64,000 bases of DNA, from the NCBI GenBank assembly GCA_025163595.1, contig CP104100.1, forward strand, positions 3,286,001 to 3,350,000. Reading direction: 5' to 3'. Positions 1-8,380 of this stretch are shown here, piece by piece. This DNA comes from Phaeobacter sp. G2 (GTDB lineage: Bacteria > Pseudomonadota > Alphaproteobacteria > Rhodobacterales > Rhodobacteraceae). The notes below the pieces were generated by a model. That model saw nothing but the letters and a program-made list of their open reading frames with translations, did no database searches and was not told the origin of the DNA. Position 1 is the stretch's first letter, and the number at the start of each line of letters is the position of its first letter. The position numbers and the translations under genes are program-made.

Positions 1-16
1 TCCAAGTCTCACTCAT
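1..16 (-). CDS. Start of an unidentified gene (partial, runs off the left edge)
   Basis: On the minus strand a GGAGGA ribosome binding site (positions 23-28) stands six bases before an ATG at 16-14, followed by codons for M-S-E-T-W. Only five codons are inside the window, so the product cannot be named. The strong Shine-Dalgarno sequence is the only support. A minus-strand hairpin with a T-run lies just upstream, in what would be its leader. Confidence 0.45.
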
Positions 17-43
17 CTCAAGTCCTCCGCGCTGATCGCGCAA

Positions 44-80
44 CAAAAAACCCCCGTCCGGCCAAGCGAAAGGGGGTCCT
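44..80 (-). terminator. Hairpin plus T-run in the leader of the left-edge gene
   Basis: Read on the minus strand, five C (76-72) pair with five G (55-51) and are followed by TTTTTTG. This is the form of an intrinsic terminator. It ends about 30 bases before the putative ATG at 16. No minus-strand gene ends here, so it is either an attenuator for the edge gene or the end of a small RNA starting between 81 and 321. Confidence 0.55.
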
Positions 81-321
81 TCACATCCTGACCTCTTTAG
101 CGGAATATTTAGCGTGGCCCGCAATCCGGTTACAAATCGCCACGGTGGTAATGCAAAACCCGATACGCCTGTTGCGACGCTCGGTCAAGAATTTTGCGCG
201 CCCTGAGCACGCAATCACACGGCTGTGACCTGTCGCCTTTGCAGCCAGGCTTGCTTGCATAGGGTCGCCATGTTGTTATCGGCCAGAGACTGTCGCAAAC
301 AGATCATACAAAGGGCAAAGC
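81..321. other. Non-coding region before the first complete gene
   Basis: I see no convincing gene here. The plus-strand reading frame at 225-410 and an 18-codon minus-strand frame starting near 272 have no clear ribosome binding site. The stretch should hold the promoter of the GST-like gene at 322 and possibly that of the minus-strand gene at the edge. Confidence 0.5.
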
Positions 322-1020
322 ATGCAGGATCCAATCGCGTTACATTACTGGCCGACGCCAAACGGCTGGAAAATCGCCATCGCGCTGGAAGAAATGGGCC
401 TGCCCTATGAGGTCAATCTGGTTGATATTTCCGCTGGGGATCAGTTTGCAGCGGATTTTCTAGCGATCGCACCCAACAATCGCATGCCCGCCATTACCGA
501 TCCGGCTGGCCCCGATGGCGAACCCGTTTCCCTGTTTGAAAGCGGCGCAATCCTGCAATATCTGGCGCGCAAAACCGGGCAGTTCTACGGCGAAAGCGAA
601 CGCCAGCGTCTGGTGGTGGAACAGTGGCTGATGTGGCAGATGGGTGGGCTGGGGCCGATGGCCGGTCAGGCGCATCATTTCCTGAAATATGCACCCGATC
701 CCATCCCCTACGCCAAAGATCGCTACCGCACCGAGGTTGCCCGGCTTTACGGGGTACTGGACCGGCAGTTGGCGCAAAACCAATATGTGGCTGGTGACAG
801 CTTTACCATTGCCGATATGGCGATCTGGCCCTGGGCCTCCTTGTGGGAAGGCCAGGAACAGTCGCTGGAGGACAAACCGCATATGGCGCGCTGGCTGGAC
901 CAGCTTTGGGCGCGCCCCGGTGTTGTCGCCGGGCGCAGCCTGGAGGCCGCGCGGCGCGGTGATCGCTCTGACAGCCGTGCACAACAGGTGATTTTTGGCA
1001 AAGACAGGGCGGGACAATAG
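322..1020 (+). CDS. Glutathione S-transferase family protein
   Basis: A 232-residue protein with the two-domain GST layout. The N-terminal thioredoxin-like half (about 1-80) begins with a beta strand and the WPTPNGWK loop, has the cis-Pro segment NNRMPAI near 50, and the ESGAI motif near 75 that contacts the gamma-glutamyl group. A helical C-terminal half includes the FTIADMAIWPWA signature near residue 160. The length and the NGWK-type loop recall the YfcG/YghU-like GSTs, which often act as disulfide-bond reductases, but the substrate cannot be told. The ATG at 322 follows an AAAGGGCAAAGC stretch. The gene converges with yciB. Confidence 0.9.
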   Translation: MQDPIALHYWPTPNGWKIAIALEEMGLPYEVNLVDISAGDQFAADFLAIAPNNRMPAITDPAGPDGEPVSLFESGAILQYLARKTGQFYGESERQRLVVEQWLMWQMGGLGPMAGQAHHFLKYAPDPIPYAKDRYRTEVARLYGVLDRQLAQNQYVAGDSFTIADMAIWPWASLWEGQEQSLEDKPHMARWLDQLWARPGVVAGRSLEAARRGDRSDSRAQQVIFGKDRAGQ

Positions 1021-1052
1021 CCCCGCCTGTACCAGTGCTCAGGCCCTGCTGA

Positions 1053-1673
1053 TCAGACCTCGTCTTCGTCCGGTATACCGTGTTTCTGGAACACCTGCCC
1101 CTGGAACATAAAAAATGCAAACATCGCCACCGGCAGGCCAAAGGTTTTGAAATAGACCCAGGTGTCAGTGCTAAAGCTGCGCCAGATCACTTCGTTCGCC
1201 ACTGCCAGTGCGAGGAAAAACAGACAGATACGTCGGGTAAGGATCATCCAGCCCTCATGCTCCAGCGGCATCAGCTCTTCCATCACCAACTTGAGATAAC
1301 TTTGGCCGCGCAGCAGCCCTATCCCCAAAGCCCCGCCAAACAGCAGGTAAATCAGCGTCGGCTTCATCTTGAAAAACCGCTCATCATTGAGCCAGACCGA
1401 CAGCCCCCCCATAAAAACCACCAGCACCAGTGTGGCCAGCTGCATCTTTGACAGGTGGCCGGTGAGTTTCCACAACGCCAGCGTCGACAGCACCATCAAC
1501 GGGATGAAGGCCGCAGTAATGATGATAAAGCCTTTGTATTCTTGGCCGGCGATCAAAAACACCTCTTCGCGCAGTTTGATGTAGCCGATGAAAAACAAAA
1601 CAACAGGGCCAAGCTCCAACACCATTTTGAGGGTTGGATTGATCTTCTTGGCTGCACTTGTGTCGCGCGTCAT
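1053..1673 (-). CDS. yciB: Inner membrane-spanning protein YciB (IspZ, septation family)
   Basis: A 206-residue polytopic membrane protein. The segment near residue 19 (LELGPVVLFFIGY) is the family hallmark, followed by about five hydrophobic helices and the RRICLFFLALAVANEVIWR stretch near 145-165 that is also typical. YciB homologues are linked to cell-envelope synthesis and septation in enterobacteria; the molecular activity is not settled. It lies last in a minus-strand series after ftsY and a DMT transporter, 49 bases behind the latter, as is usual in roseobacters. Confidence 0.92.
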   Translation of the reverse strand: MTRDTSAAKKINPTLKMVLELGPVVLFFIGYIKLREEVFLIAGQEYKGFIIITAAFIPLMVLSTLALWKLTGHLSKMQLATLVLVVFMGGLSVWLNDERFFKMKPTLIYLLFGGALGIGLLRGQSYLKLVMEELMPLEHEGWMILTRRICLFFLALAVANEVIWRSFSTDTWVYFKTFGLPVAMFAFFMFQGQVFQKHGIPDEDEV

Positions 1674-1722
1674 GGAATCTCCTGTAGCTCTTTGCCGCTA
1701 AGGGCCTATTGGCAGGCTGTTG

Positions 1723-2625
1723 TCAGCCGCCCATCTCCACTATCACGGCGCCCAGCGCGATCAAAGCCATCAAGGCAATGCGGCGGGGACCAACGGTTTC
1801 TTTCAGCACCAGCCAGCCGATGAGGGCGGCAAAAACGGTGGAGGTCTCGCGCAGAACTGCGGCCTCACCGACCTTGTCCAGCCGGGTAGCCAGCATCACC
1901 GCGCCAAAGGAGGCAAAGGCCACAAATCCGCCAAAGATGCCTTTGATGACCAAAGGCGTCAGCTCCGGTTTTTCGGCCATGCGGCGCCAGCGCATATAGG
2001 CATAGGGCGGCATGGCCAGACCGTCGATCATGAAAAACCAGGCGAGAAAGGTAAAAGGATCGGCGGTGGCGCGGATACCATAGGCGTCATAGGTGGTATA
2101 AAGCGCCACAAACAGCCCGGTGATCAGCGCCAGAAACATCGCCAGCCCCAGGGTCTCGCGGTGGGTTTCCAGGTAGCGGTAGTTATAGGCGGCAAGACCA
2201 AAGATGCCCAACAGCAGCACCCCGACCCCGGCCCATTGCGCCAGCGTGAAGACCTCTCCAAACAGATAGTAAGAGCCGATCACCGTGAACAGTGGCCCGG
2301 TGCCGCGCACCACGGGGTAGACCACCGTATAGCTGCCTTTGGTATAGGCCAGCGCCTGCAAGACCTTGTAAGCCACGTGGATCACCCAGACCACGGCGAA
2401 GATCGGCCACATATGGGGTTCGGGCCAGGGCACCACAAAAAGCGCAAAAGGCGCGGCCATCAACCCATAGGAGGCATCAATGGCGCCGCGTGACAGCCAG
2501 GGGTCGTGCCGCCCCTTTTGCAACGCGCCAAAAACCGCATGCAGGAAGGCCGCCATCAAAGCCAGGCCCAGCGCAGCCTGGTGCCCGGCTTCTGTGCCTT
2601 CCAGGGAAATTAACCATTCGCTCAT
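1723..2625 (-). CDS. DMT-superfamily (EamA) transporter
   Basis: A 300-residue protein of about ten hydrophobic segments in two EamA-like halves. The glycine-rich PVVRGTGPLFTVIGSYYLFGE segment near 95-117 and the matching LKETVGPRRIALMALIALGA segment at the C-terminus are typical of inner-membrane metabolite exporters of this superfamily. The substrate cannot be predicted. It lies between ftsY (100-base gap) and yciB on the same strand, so it is probably co-transcribed with them. Confidence 0.88.
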   Translation of the reverse strand: MSEWLISLEGTEAGHQAALGLALMAAFLHAVFGALQKGRHDPWLSRGAIDASYGLMAAPFALFVVPWPEPHMWPIFAVVWVIHVAYKVLQALAYTKGSYTVVYPVVRGTGPLFTVIGSYYLFGEVFTLAQWAGVGVLLLGIFGLAAYNYRYLETHRETLGLAMFLALITGLFVALYTTYDAYGIRATADPFTFLAWFFMIDGLAMPPYAYMRWRRMAEKPELTPLVIKGIFGGFVAFASFGAVMLATRLDKVGEAAVLRETSTVFAALIGWLVLKETVGPRRIALMALIALGAVIVEMGG

Positions 2626-2725
2626 TTGGGCAGCTCAATCTGTTTTGCAGGGGCAGAGTTGGGAGGGACGCCCCCAAACCCCCAGAGAAAATTTACTGCC
2701 AAATGAACGGCGGCGGGGGAGGCTG

Positions 2726-3808
2726 TCAGGATTGGTCCAGACCGGTCAGGGCAGCGGCGAACTCTTCCGGATCAAAGGGCGCAAGGTCGTCGATCTGTTC
2801 GCCCACGCCGATGGCGTGAATGGGCAGGGCAAATTTATCAGCCAGCGCCACCAGCACGCCGCCTTTGGCGGTGCCATCCAGTTTGGTCATCACCAGCCCC
2901 GAGACATCCGCCAGTTTCTGAAAGATCTCAACCTGATTGAGCGCGTTCTGACCGGTCGTGGCATCCAGCACCAGCAGGGTATTATGCGGCGCGGTCTCGT
3001 CCTTTTTGCGGATGACCCGAATGATCTTGGAGAGCTCCTCCATCAGGTCGGCCCGGTTCTGCAGCCGCCCGGCGGTGTCGATCAGCAGCAGATCTGCGCC
3101 GTCTGCCTGGGCCTGGGTCATGGCGTCATAGGCAAGGCTGGCGGGATCGGAACCTTCGGGGGCGGTCAAAACCGGCACCCTGGCACGCTCGCCCCAGACC
3201 TGCAGCTGTTCAACAGCCGCAGCGCGGAAGGTATCCCCAGCGACGATTACCACGTTTTTTCCCGCAGCTTTGAACTGGCTCGCCAGTTTGCCAATCGTGG
3301 TGGTTTTACCAGAGCCATTGACCCCGACCACCAGCACCACCTGGGGGCGATGGGCATAGATCGGCATCGGTTTGGCCACCTGCTCCATCACCCTGGCAAC
3401 TTCGGCGGCCAGCAGCTCCTTGATTTCGCGCGCCGAGAGCTTCTTGCCCAAACGACCTTCGGCCATATTGGCAGTCACCCGCAGCGCCGTGTCCACCCCC
3501 ATGTCGGCAGCGATCAACAACTCTTCGAGCTGTTCAAGCATATCGTCGTCCAGGGTTCGGCGCTGCTCACTGCCGCTGCCCCGTCCAACAAGGCGCCCCA
3601 GAAGGCCAGCGGGCTTTTCTGCTGTTTCGATGTCTTGCGCAGGCGCAGCAGGCCTAGCGGGCGCTGCATCCGTCACAGGGGGCGCTTCGGCGGTGGGCAG
3701 CGAAGAGGCCTCGGCCGGGCCGCCCTCCTCGACAATGGCTTCCAGCCCCTCGTCCAGTTTTGACGAGGATTTGAACAAGCGCTCCTTGAGCTTTGAGAAA
3801 AACGCCAT
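2726..3808 (-). CDS. ftsY: Signal recognition particle receptor FtsY
   Basis: A 360-residue SRP-type GTPase that receives ribosome-SRP complexes at the inner membrane. A short charged and proline-rich A domain (1-80) precedes the four-helix N domain (about 80-150) and the G domain. The motifs are complete: GVNGSGKTT at 162-170, DTFRAAA at 192-198, DTAGR at 244-248 and TKLDG at 308-312. The A domain is much shorter than in E. coli, as in other alphaproteobacteria. It is followed on the same strand by the DMT transporter and yciB. Confidence 0.97.
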   Translation of the reverse strand: MAFFSKLKERLFKSSSKLDEGLEAIVEEGGPAEASSLPTAEAPPVTDAAPARPAAPAQDIETAEKPAGLLGRLVGRGSGSEQRRTLDDDMLEQLEELLIAADMGVDTALRVTANMAEGRLGKKLSAREIKELLAAEVARVMEQVAKPMPIYAHRPQVVLVVGVNGSGKTTTIGKLASQFKAAGKNVVIVAGDTFRAAAVEQLQVWGERARVPVLTAPEGSDPASLAYDAMTQAQADGADLLLIDTAGRLQNRADLMEELSKIIRVIRKKDETAPHNTLLVLDATTGQNALNQVEIFQKLADVSGLVMTKLDGTAKGGVLVALADKFALPIHAIGVGEQIDDLAPFDPEEFAAALTGLDQS

Positions 3809-3884
3809 CAGGGCCTCCGCAAAAGGGTTTCCCCCTCACCTAATGCGGATTGCACCCGGTTGCAAAGCGGATGCAGCACCACAG

Positions 3885-4544
3885 TCAGGAAAAAGACAGA
3901 TAAAACCCCGCCTGAGCACCCCAATAGAGCGGCCAGACCAGATAGGGTGCGTATCGGCGCAGGGGGTGGTTTGTCGGTAGGACAAAGGTTTCAAAGGCCA
4001 GGATCACATCAGAGGCCATAAAGGCCAGGGCGGCAGGCACCACCCAGACCAGCGCAGGACCAGTCAGGGTGAGTGCGGCAAGCCCCATGGACAGAATGAT
4101 CGGTACATACAGCAAAACCGGGAGCTTCAGATCCCCCGCCCTGGGAGCTAGGATAGGCATCATCACCAGGCCCAGCGCAAAAATGGCCCCCGTGAGCCCC
4201 AGGCCGGGCATCACCCAGATCTGGCCCAGGTCACTGCTGGGGTGCCCCAGGAACAAAACCACATAGGCCAGGTGTCCAAGGGCAAAGGCGCCGACCCCGC
4301 CCATAAAGGCTTTTTCACCCTCTCGAGACAGGAAGTAATCGCCCAAGGCACAGAGCGCCAATCCCAAAATCAGCCAGAGTGGCGCGCCTTGACCCAGGGC
4401 AGCAATCGCCAGGGCTGCCACTGAAAAGGTTTTGAGCACACTGCGCAAAACACTTGGCGCGCGGGCGGTAAACCCAAGATAGCCCAGGGCCGCGCATACC
4501 GCTGCGACCTCCAAAACGCCAGTAAAAATGCCTGTACCTGTCAT
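3885..4544 (-). CDS. Lysoplasmalogenase family (YhhN-like) membrane protein
   Basis: About 219 residues with seven to eight hydrophobic segments. Conserved YhhN-family elements are GLALCALGDYFLS near 70-82 and MASDVILAFETF near 175-187, each with the acidic residues that form the active site of eukaryotic TMEM86 lysoplasmalogenases; these cleave the vinyl-ether bond of lysoplasmalogens. Whether the bacterial protein does this is unknown. I chose the ATG at 4544; the frame is open to 4580. A 14-base direct repeat duplicates the start-codon region. It is 76 bases upstream of ftsY on the same strand. Confidence 0.8.
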   Translation of the reverse strand: MTGTGIFTGVLEVAAVCAALGYLGFTARAPSVLRSVLKTFSVAALAIAALGQGAPLWLILGLALCALGDYFLSREGEKAFMGGVGAFALGHLAYVVLFLGHPSSDLGQIWVMPGLGLTGAIFALGLVMMPILAPRAGDLKLPVLLYVPIILSMGLAALTLTGPALVWVVPAALAFMASDVILAFETFVLPTNHPLRRYAPYLVWPLYWGAQAGFYLSFS

Positions 4545-4741
4545 CGACCTGTACCTGTCATCTGCCGTTCCCCTGTCCAAACCCCTGTCTGAGCTGCCAC
4601 TCTAGGACGGCTACCGACCCATGCTTGCCCCCATTGTCCGGCCCAGTCAAAGGTGACCCGAGGAGAGGCAAAAGGCAGCAGCAGGTGAAACCGGGTCCGA
4701 AGGTCTTTGCCTATTGGTAGCGCTCTGTCACAGTCCCAGAC

Positions 4742-5143
4742 ATGCGACAGTTTTTGATTCTTTTTACCGCACTTGCCCTATTGCCGCTCTCCAGCCGCGC
4801 CTCGGATCCCATGGGTGCTGAGGAATTTGACCGCTATACCAACGGAAAAACCCTGTTTTACGGCTTTGCCGGCACAGCCTACGGGGCGGAACGGTACCTG
4901 CCTGGCCGGCGTGTGCTTTGGTCTTTCCTCGATGGCCATTGCCAAACCGGGATCTGGTACGAAGACGCTGGGCAGATCTGTTTTGTCTATGAGGACAACA
5001 ACACGCCACAGTGCTGGAGCTTTTCACTGACCCCCGATGGGTTGAACGCCCGGTTCCAAAACGACCCGCAAGCCACCGAACTCTATGAATCCGGTGACAT
5101 CAATGAGGAAATGCTCTGCCTTGGACCCGAGGTCGGGGTTTAA
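4742..5143 (+). CDS. Small secreted protein of unknown function
   Basis: A 133-residue protein with a typical signal peptide (MRQFLILFTALALLPLSSRA, cleavage near residue 20). The mature part is acidic, rich in aromatic residues, and has four cysteines (around 61, 75, 85 and 128), suggesting disulfides in the periplasm. The segments GKTLFYGFAGTAYGAE and LWSFLDGHCQTGIWYE have the look of a conserved roseobacter periplasmic family, but I do not recognise a named domain. It converges with xseA, 21 bases away. Confidence 0.75.
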   Translation: MRQFLILFTALALLPLSSRASDPMGAEEFDRYTNGKTLFYGFAGTAYGAERYLPGRRVLWSFLDGHCQTGIWYEDAGQICFVYEDNNTPQCWSFSLTPDGLNARFQNDPQATELYESGDINEEMLCLGPEVGV

Positions 5144-5164
5144 CGGCGCAAAGCTCTCTTGTTG

Positions 5165-6631
5165 TTATTTTGCGACCGTCTCTGTTGCCTCCAGATCCAG
5201 CACCCCGTCTGAGAACTCAATGCTAAGCGCGGGTGCCGCAGCAGCCTGCGCCCTGGAGGTGACAACCTCTGCGCCGCTGCGCACAACCGCATAGCCACGC
5301 GACAATGTTGCCTTGTAGCTGAGAATATCCAGCTGACGCCCCGCAGCCTCCAGCTGTTGGCGGTGCCGGGCAATGCGCACGCTTTGCGCTGCTTCCATGC
5401 GGGCGTTGAGCTTTTCCAGATCGGTCTTTTGCCGCGCTATTTCTCGCGCAATTGGATAGGGGGATAATTTGGCAATCGCCGTTTCAAACTGGCCGCGCCG
5501 TCTTTGCACCAGGCTGCGCAGGGTGGCAGGCCGCAGCCCGGCAGAGGCTCTCCCCAGCCCCAACTGCCGCTGGTGCACCGCCGACATCAGGGCGCGCGGC
5601 AGATTATAGCTGGCCTGGTCCAGACGCTGACGTGGGGTTTCCAGCAGGCTGTCGGGGCGCGGCATGGCACGGGACAGATCATTTAGCCGCTGGCGACGCT
5701 GCTGCACCGCCTGGCCGGTACCGCGCAACAATCGCGCGCCTTGGTCTTCAACCCAAGCCATCAGCTCCAGCCGCACCGGCACCGCCAGCTCTGCCGCCGC
5801 TGTCGGGGTGGGGGCACGACGGTCCGATACAAAATCGATCAAGGTGGTGTCTGTTTCATGGCCCACCGCCGAAATCAGCGGAATATCCGAAGCCGCAGCG
5901 GCGCGGGCCACCACCTCTTCGTTGAATCCCCAGAGATCCTCAATCGCGCCGCCGCCACGGGCGACAATGATCAGATCCGGGCGCGGCAAAGCACCCCCCG
6001 GTGTCATCTTGTTAAACCCTTCGATGGCACGCGCCACCTCTGGCGCGCAATTGGCCCCCTGCACCGCCACCGGCCAGACCAGCACCTTGCGCGGGAAACG
6101 CTCGCGCAGACGATGCAGAATATCGCGGATCACCGCCCCCGAGGGCGAGGTCACCACGCCGATGATATGTGGCAGATAGGGCAGTGGTTTCTTGCGCTCC
6201 GGCGCAAACAGCCCCTCAGATTCGAGCTGCTTCTTGCGCTTTTCCAGCAGCGCCATCAGGGCGCCCTGCCCGGCAACGGCCACCTCGTCGACGTTCATGT
6301 TGTATTTTGACTGCGCGCCAAAGGCGGTGAGGCGTCCGGTGACCACCACCTCCAGCCCCTCTTCCGGCACCACCGACAGGTTGGAGATCTGCCCCTTCCA
6401 GGTGGTGCAGGCCAGAACTGACCGGTCATCTTTGATGTCATAATACAGGTGCCCCGAACGTGCCTTGAACACACGCCCCACCTCACCACGCACACGAATG
6501 CGGCCAAAGGTGCCTTCCAGCGTGCGCTTTACCTCACCCGAGATTTCGGAAACGCTGAATTCCGGCGCGTTCTGGCCCGTTGTTTGGCCTGGTGTTTGGC
6601 CGGGTGTAGGATCATCAAATAGGTCGGACAC
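5165..6631 (-). CDS. xseA: Exodeoxyribonuclease VII large subunit
   Basis: A 488-residue large subunit of the single-strand-specific exonuclease VII. An OB fold follows a short acidic, PGQT-repeat leader (about 25-120). The catalytic region carries the family signature GHETDTTLIDFVSDRRAPTP at about 257-276, followed by a long helical region. The frame is open far upstream only because it is antisense to purD. The real start is a GTG at 6631 preceded by AGGAG at 6642-6646. It is divergent from purD. The small subunit gene xseB is not in the window. Confidence 0.95.
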   Translation of the reverse strand: MSDLFDDPTPGQTPGQTTGQNAPEFSVSEISGEVKRTLEGTFGRIRVRGEVGRVFKARSGHLYYDIKDDRSVLACTTWKGQISNLSVVPEEGLEVVVTGRLTAFGAQSKYNMNVDEVAVAGQGALMALLEKRKKQLESEGLFAPERKKPLPYLPHIIGVVTSPSGAVIRDILHRLRERFPRKVLVWPVAVQGANCAPEVARAIEGFNKMTPGGALPRPDLIIVARGGGAIEDLWGFNEEVVARAAAASDIPLISAVGHETDTTLIDFVSDRRAPTPTAAAELAVPVRLELMAWVEDQGARLLRGTGQAVQQRRQRLNDLSRAMPRPDSLLETPRQRLDQASYNLPRALMSAVHQRQLGLGRASAGLRPATLRSLVQRRRGQFETAIAKLSPYPIAREIARQKTDLEKLNARMEAAQSVRIARHRQQLEAAGRQLDILSYKATLSRGYAVVRSGAEVVTSRAQAAAAPALSIEFSDGVLDLEATETVAK

Positions 6632-6820
6632 GTCAGCAGAGCTCCTGCGGCAAAGTTGGTGTTCTGAGCCTGCATTGAGCGCAGGTTCTTGTTTTGCGGG
6701 CTCGCGCAGCATAGAACCCGCCGCAAGCAAGGCAAGCCCCGACAAATGGCTTTGGGGTCCACGGGTACAGCTGATCTTGTCCTCTACGGTAGGCGGGATC
6801 ATCAGATCGGAGACGACACG

Positions 6821-8086
6821 ATGAATATTCTTATCCTTGGCAGTGGCGGGCGCGAACATGCCCTGGCCTGGGCGGTGATGCAGAACCCAAAATGTGACAA
6901 GCTGATCGTTGCGCCCGGCAATGCCGGCATCGCCCAGATCGCCGAATGCGCCAGTCTCGACATCATGGACGGGGCTGCGGTCACCATCTTTGTCGAACAA
7001 AACGCCATTGGCTTTGTCATCATCGGCCCCGAAGCACCACTGGCCGCAGGTGTGGCGGATCGTCTGCGCGACGCCGGCGTCCTGGTCTTTGGTCCCTCCG
7101 AAGCCGCCGCGCGGCTTGAGGCCTCCAAAAGCTTTACCAAAGAGGTCTGTGATGCGGCACAGGCCCCAACTGCTGGCTATGGCCACTTCACCGAGGCCGA
7201 GGCGGCCAAGGCCCATATTCGCCAGCACGGCGCGCCGACCGTGGTTAAGGCGGATGGCCTGGCTGCGGGCAAGGGCGTGATCATCGCCATGACCGAAGAC
7301 GAAGCCCTGGCGGCGATTGACGATATGTTTGGCGGCGCCTTTGGTGGCGCTGGCGCCGAAGTGGTGATCGAGGAGTTCATGGAGGGCGAAGAGGCTTCGC
7401 TCTTTGTGTTGGTCGACGGGGAAGAGGTGCTGTCGATTGGCTCCGCCCAGGATCACAAACGCGTCGGCGAACGCGATACCGGCCCCAATACCGGTGGCAT
7501 GGGGGCCTATTCCCCGGCGCCAGTATTGACTCCCGAAATCGAAGCCAAAGCGATGGAAGAGATTGTCAAACCCACCATGAAGGTTATGGCAGAACGCGGC
7601 ATGCCCTATCAGGGTGTGCTCTATGCTGGTTTGATGATCAAGGACGGTCAGCCCCGTCTGGTGGAATACAACGTGCGCTTTGGCGATCCTGAATGTCAGG
7701 TGCTGATGATGCGCTTGGGTGCCCAGGCGCTGGACCTGATGCAGGCCGCCGCCGAGGGTCGCCTCGCCGAGGCTCGGGTCAACTGGGGCGATGACCATGC
7801 CATCACCGTGGTCATGGCGGCCAATGGCTACCCGGGCTCCTATGAAAAGGGCACCGTGATCAAAGGCTTGGATGCTCTGCCTGAAGACAGCTCCAATATG
7901 GTTTTTCATGCGGGCACTGCCGCAAAGGATGGCACCATTGTTGCCACAGGGGGACGCGTTCTCAATGTGACCGCACGGGGCAATAGCCTGAAAGAAGCCC
8001 GCGACCGCGCCTATGCCATGGCAGATCAGATTGACTGGTCCGAGGGCTTTTTGCGCCGCGATATCGGCTGGCGCGCGCTCGACTAA
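6821..8086 (+). CDS. purD: Phosphoribosylamine-glycine ligase (GARS)
   Basis: A 421-residue ATP-grasp enzyme that joins glycine to phosphoribosylamine in purine synthesis. The N-terminal GSGGREHAL loop (7-15), ATP-grasp elements VKADGLAAGKGV and GEEASLFVLVDGE, and the late QDHKRVGERDTGPNTGGMGAYSPAP region are all present, and the length is normal. The ATG at 6821 follows a CGGAGA site. The frame extends upstream to 6689 without support. An intrinsic terminator follows at 8114. It is divergent from xseA. Confidence 0.97.
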   Translation: MNILILGSGGREHALAWAVMQNPKCDKLIVAPGNAGIAQIAECASLDIMDGAAVTIFVEQNAIGFVIIGPEAPLAAGVADRLRDAGVLVFGPSEAAARLEASKSFTKEVCDAAQAPTAGYGHFTEAEAAKAHIRQHGAPTVVKADGLAAGKGVIIAMTEDEALAAIDDMFGGAFGGAGAEVVIEEFMEGEEASLFVLVDGEEVLSIGSAQDHKRVGERDTGPNTGGMGAYSPAPVLTPEIEAKAMEEIVKPTMKVMAERGMPYQGVLYAGLMIKDGQPRLVEYNVRFGDPECQVLMMRLGAQALDLMQAAAEGRLAEARVNWGDDHAITVVMAANGYPGSYEKGTVIKGLDALPEDSSNMVFHAGTAAKDGTIVATGGRVLNVTARGNSLKEARDRAYAMADQIDWSEGFLRRDIGWRALD

Positions 8087-8113
8087 GGGGGCGACCGCAA
8101 GAAACTGCCCTCC

Positions 8114-8144
8114 AAAGGCCCGGGTCTCCCGGGCCTTTCGCCTT
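8114..8144 (+). terminator. Intrinsic terminator of purD
   Basis: A perfect 11-bp stem (AAAGGCCCGGG at 8114-8124 with its complement at 8128-8138, three-base loop) lies 28 bases after the purD stop, followed by a pyrimidine-rich tail. Confidence 0.75.
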
Positions 8145-8230
8145 TCCGCCCCAGCTGCGCTATTTCTTGCTGCGTCAAACCCGGTTCTGTGTTTCCCGAA
8201 ACTGTGTGTTCGGGGGACTTTGGCCCGCAA

Positions 8231-8280
8231 TCGGCAACTTTCGCCCCCTTTCGGCAACTTTGGCCTCCATTTGGCAAGTG
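8231..8280. repeat. Two and a half copies of a 20-bp tandem repeat
   Basis: TCGGCAACTT followed by ten less conserved bases occurs at 8231-8250 and 8251-8270, with a degraded third copy (TTGGCAAGTG) at 8271-8280. The repeat lies 100 bases upstream of the bestrophin-like gene in an otherwise empty stretch of about 290 bases. Confidence 0.6.
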
Positions 8281-8380
8281 GCTGACGGGAATGGGATATT
8301 TTTGGACGCCTTTACGAGGTGCGGGCAGCTTTGCTTAGGGCTTAACTGCGCTGAACTCCTCTTTTCAGAATGGGCCTGCC

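Noticed and set aside
1720..2493. 257-residue plus-strand frame rich in His, Gln and Gly
   Set aside because: It is the mirror frame of the DMT transporter gene in GC-rich DNA; the transporter has clear membrane helices.
2480..3763. 427-residue plus-strand frame
   Set aside because: It is antisense to ftsY, whose GTPase motifs are complete.
6632..8257. Upstream extension of the xseA frame, giving a 1030-residue protein
   Set aside because: The extension is antisense to purD and has no homology-like features. A GTG with a good ribosome binding site at 6631 gives the normal XseA length.
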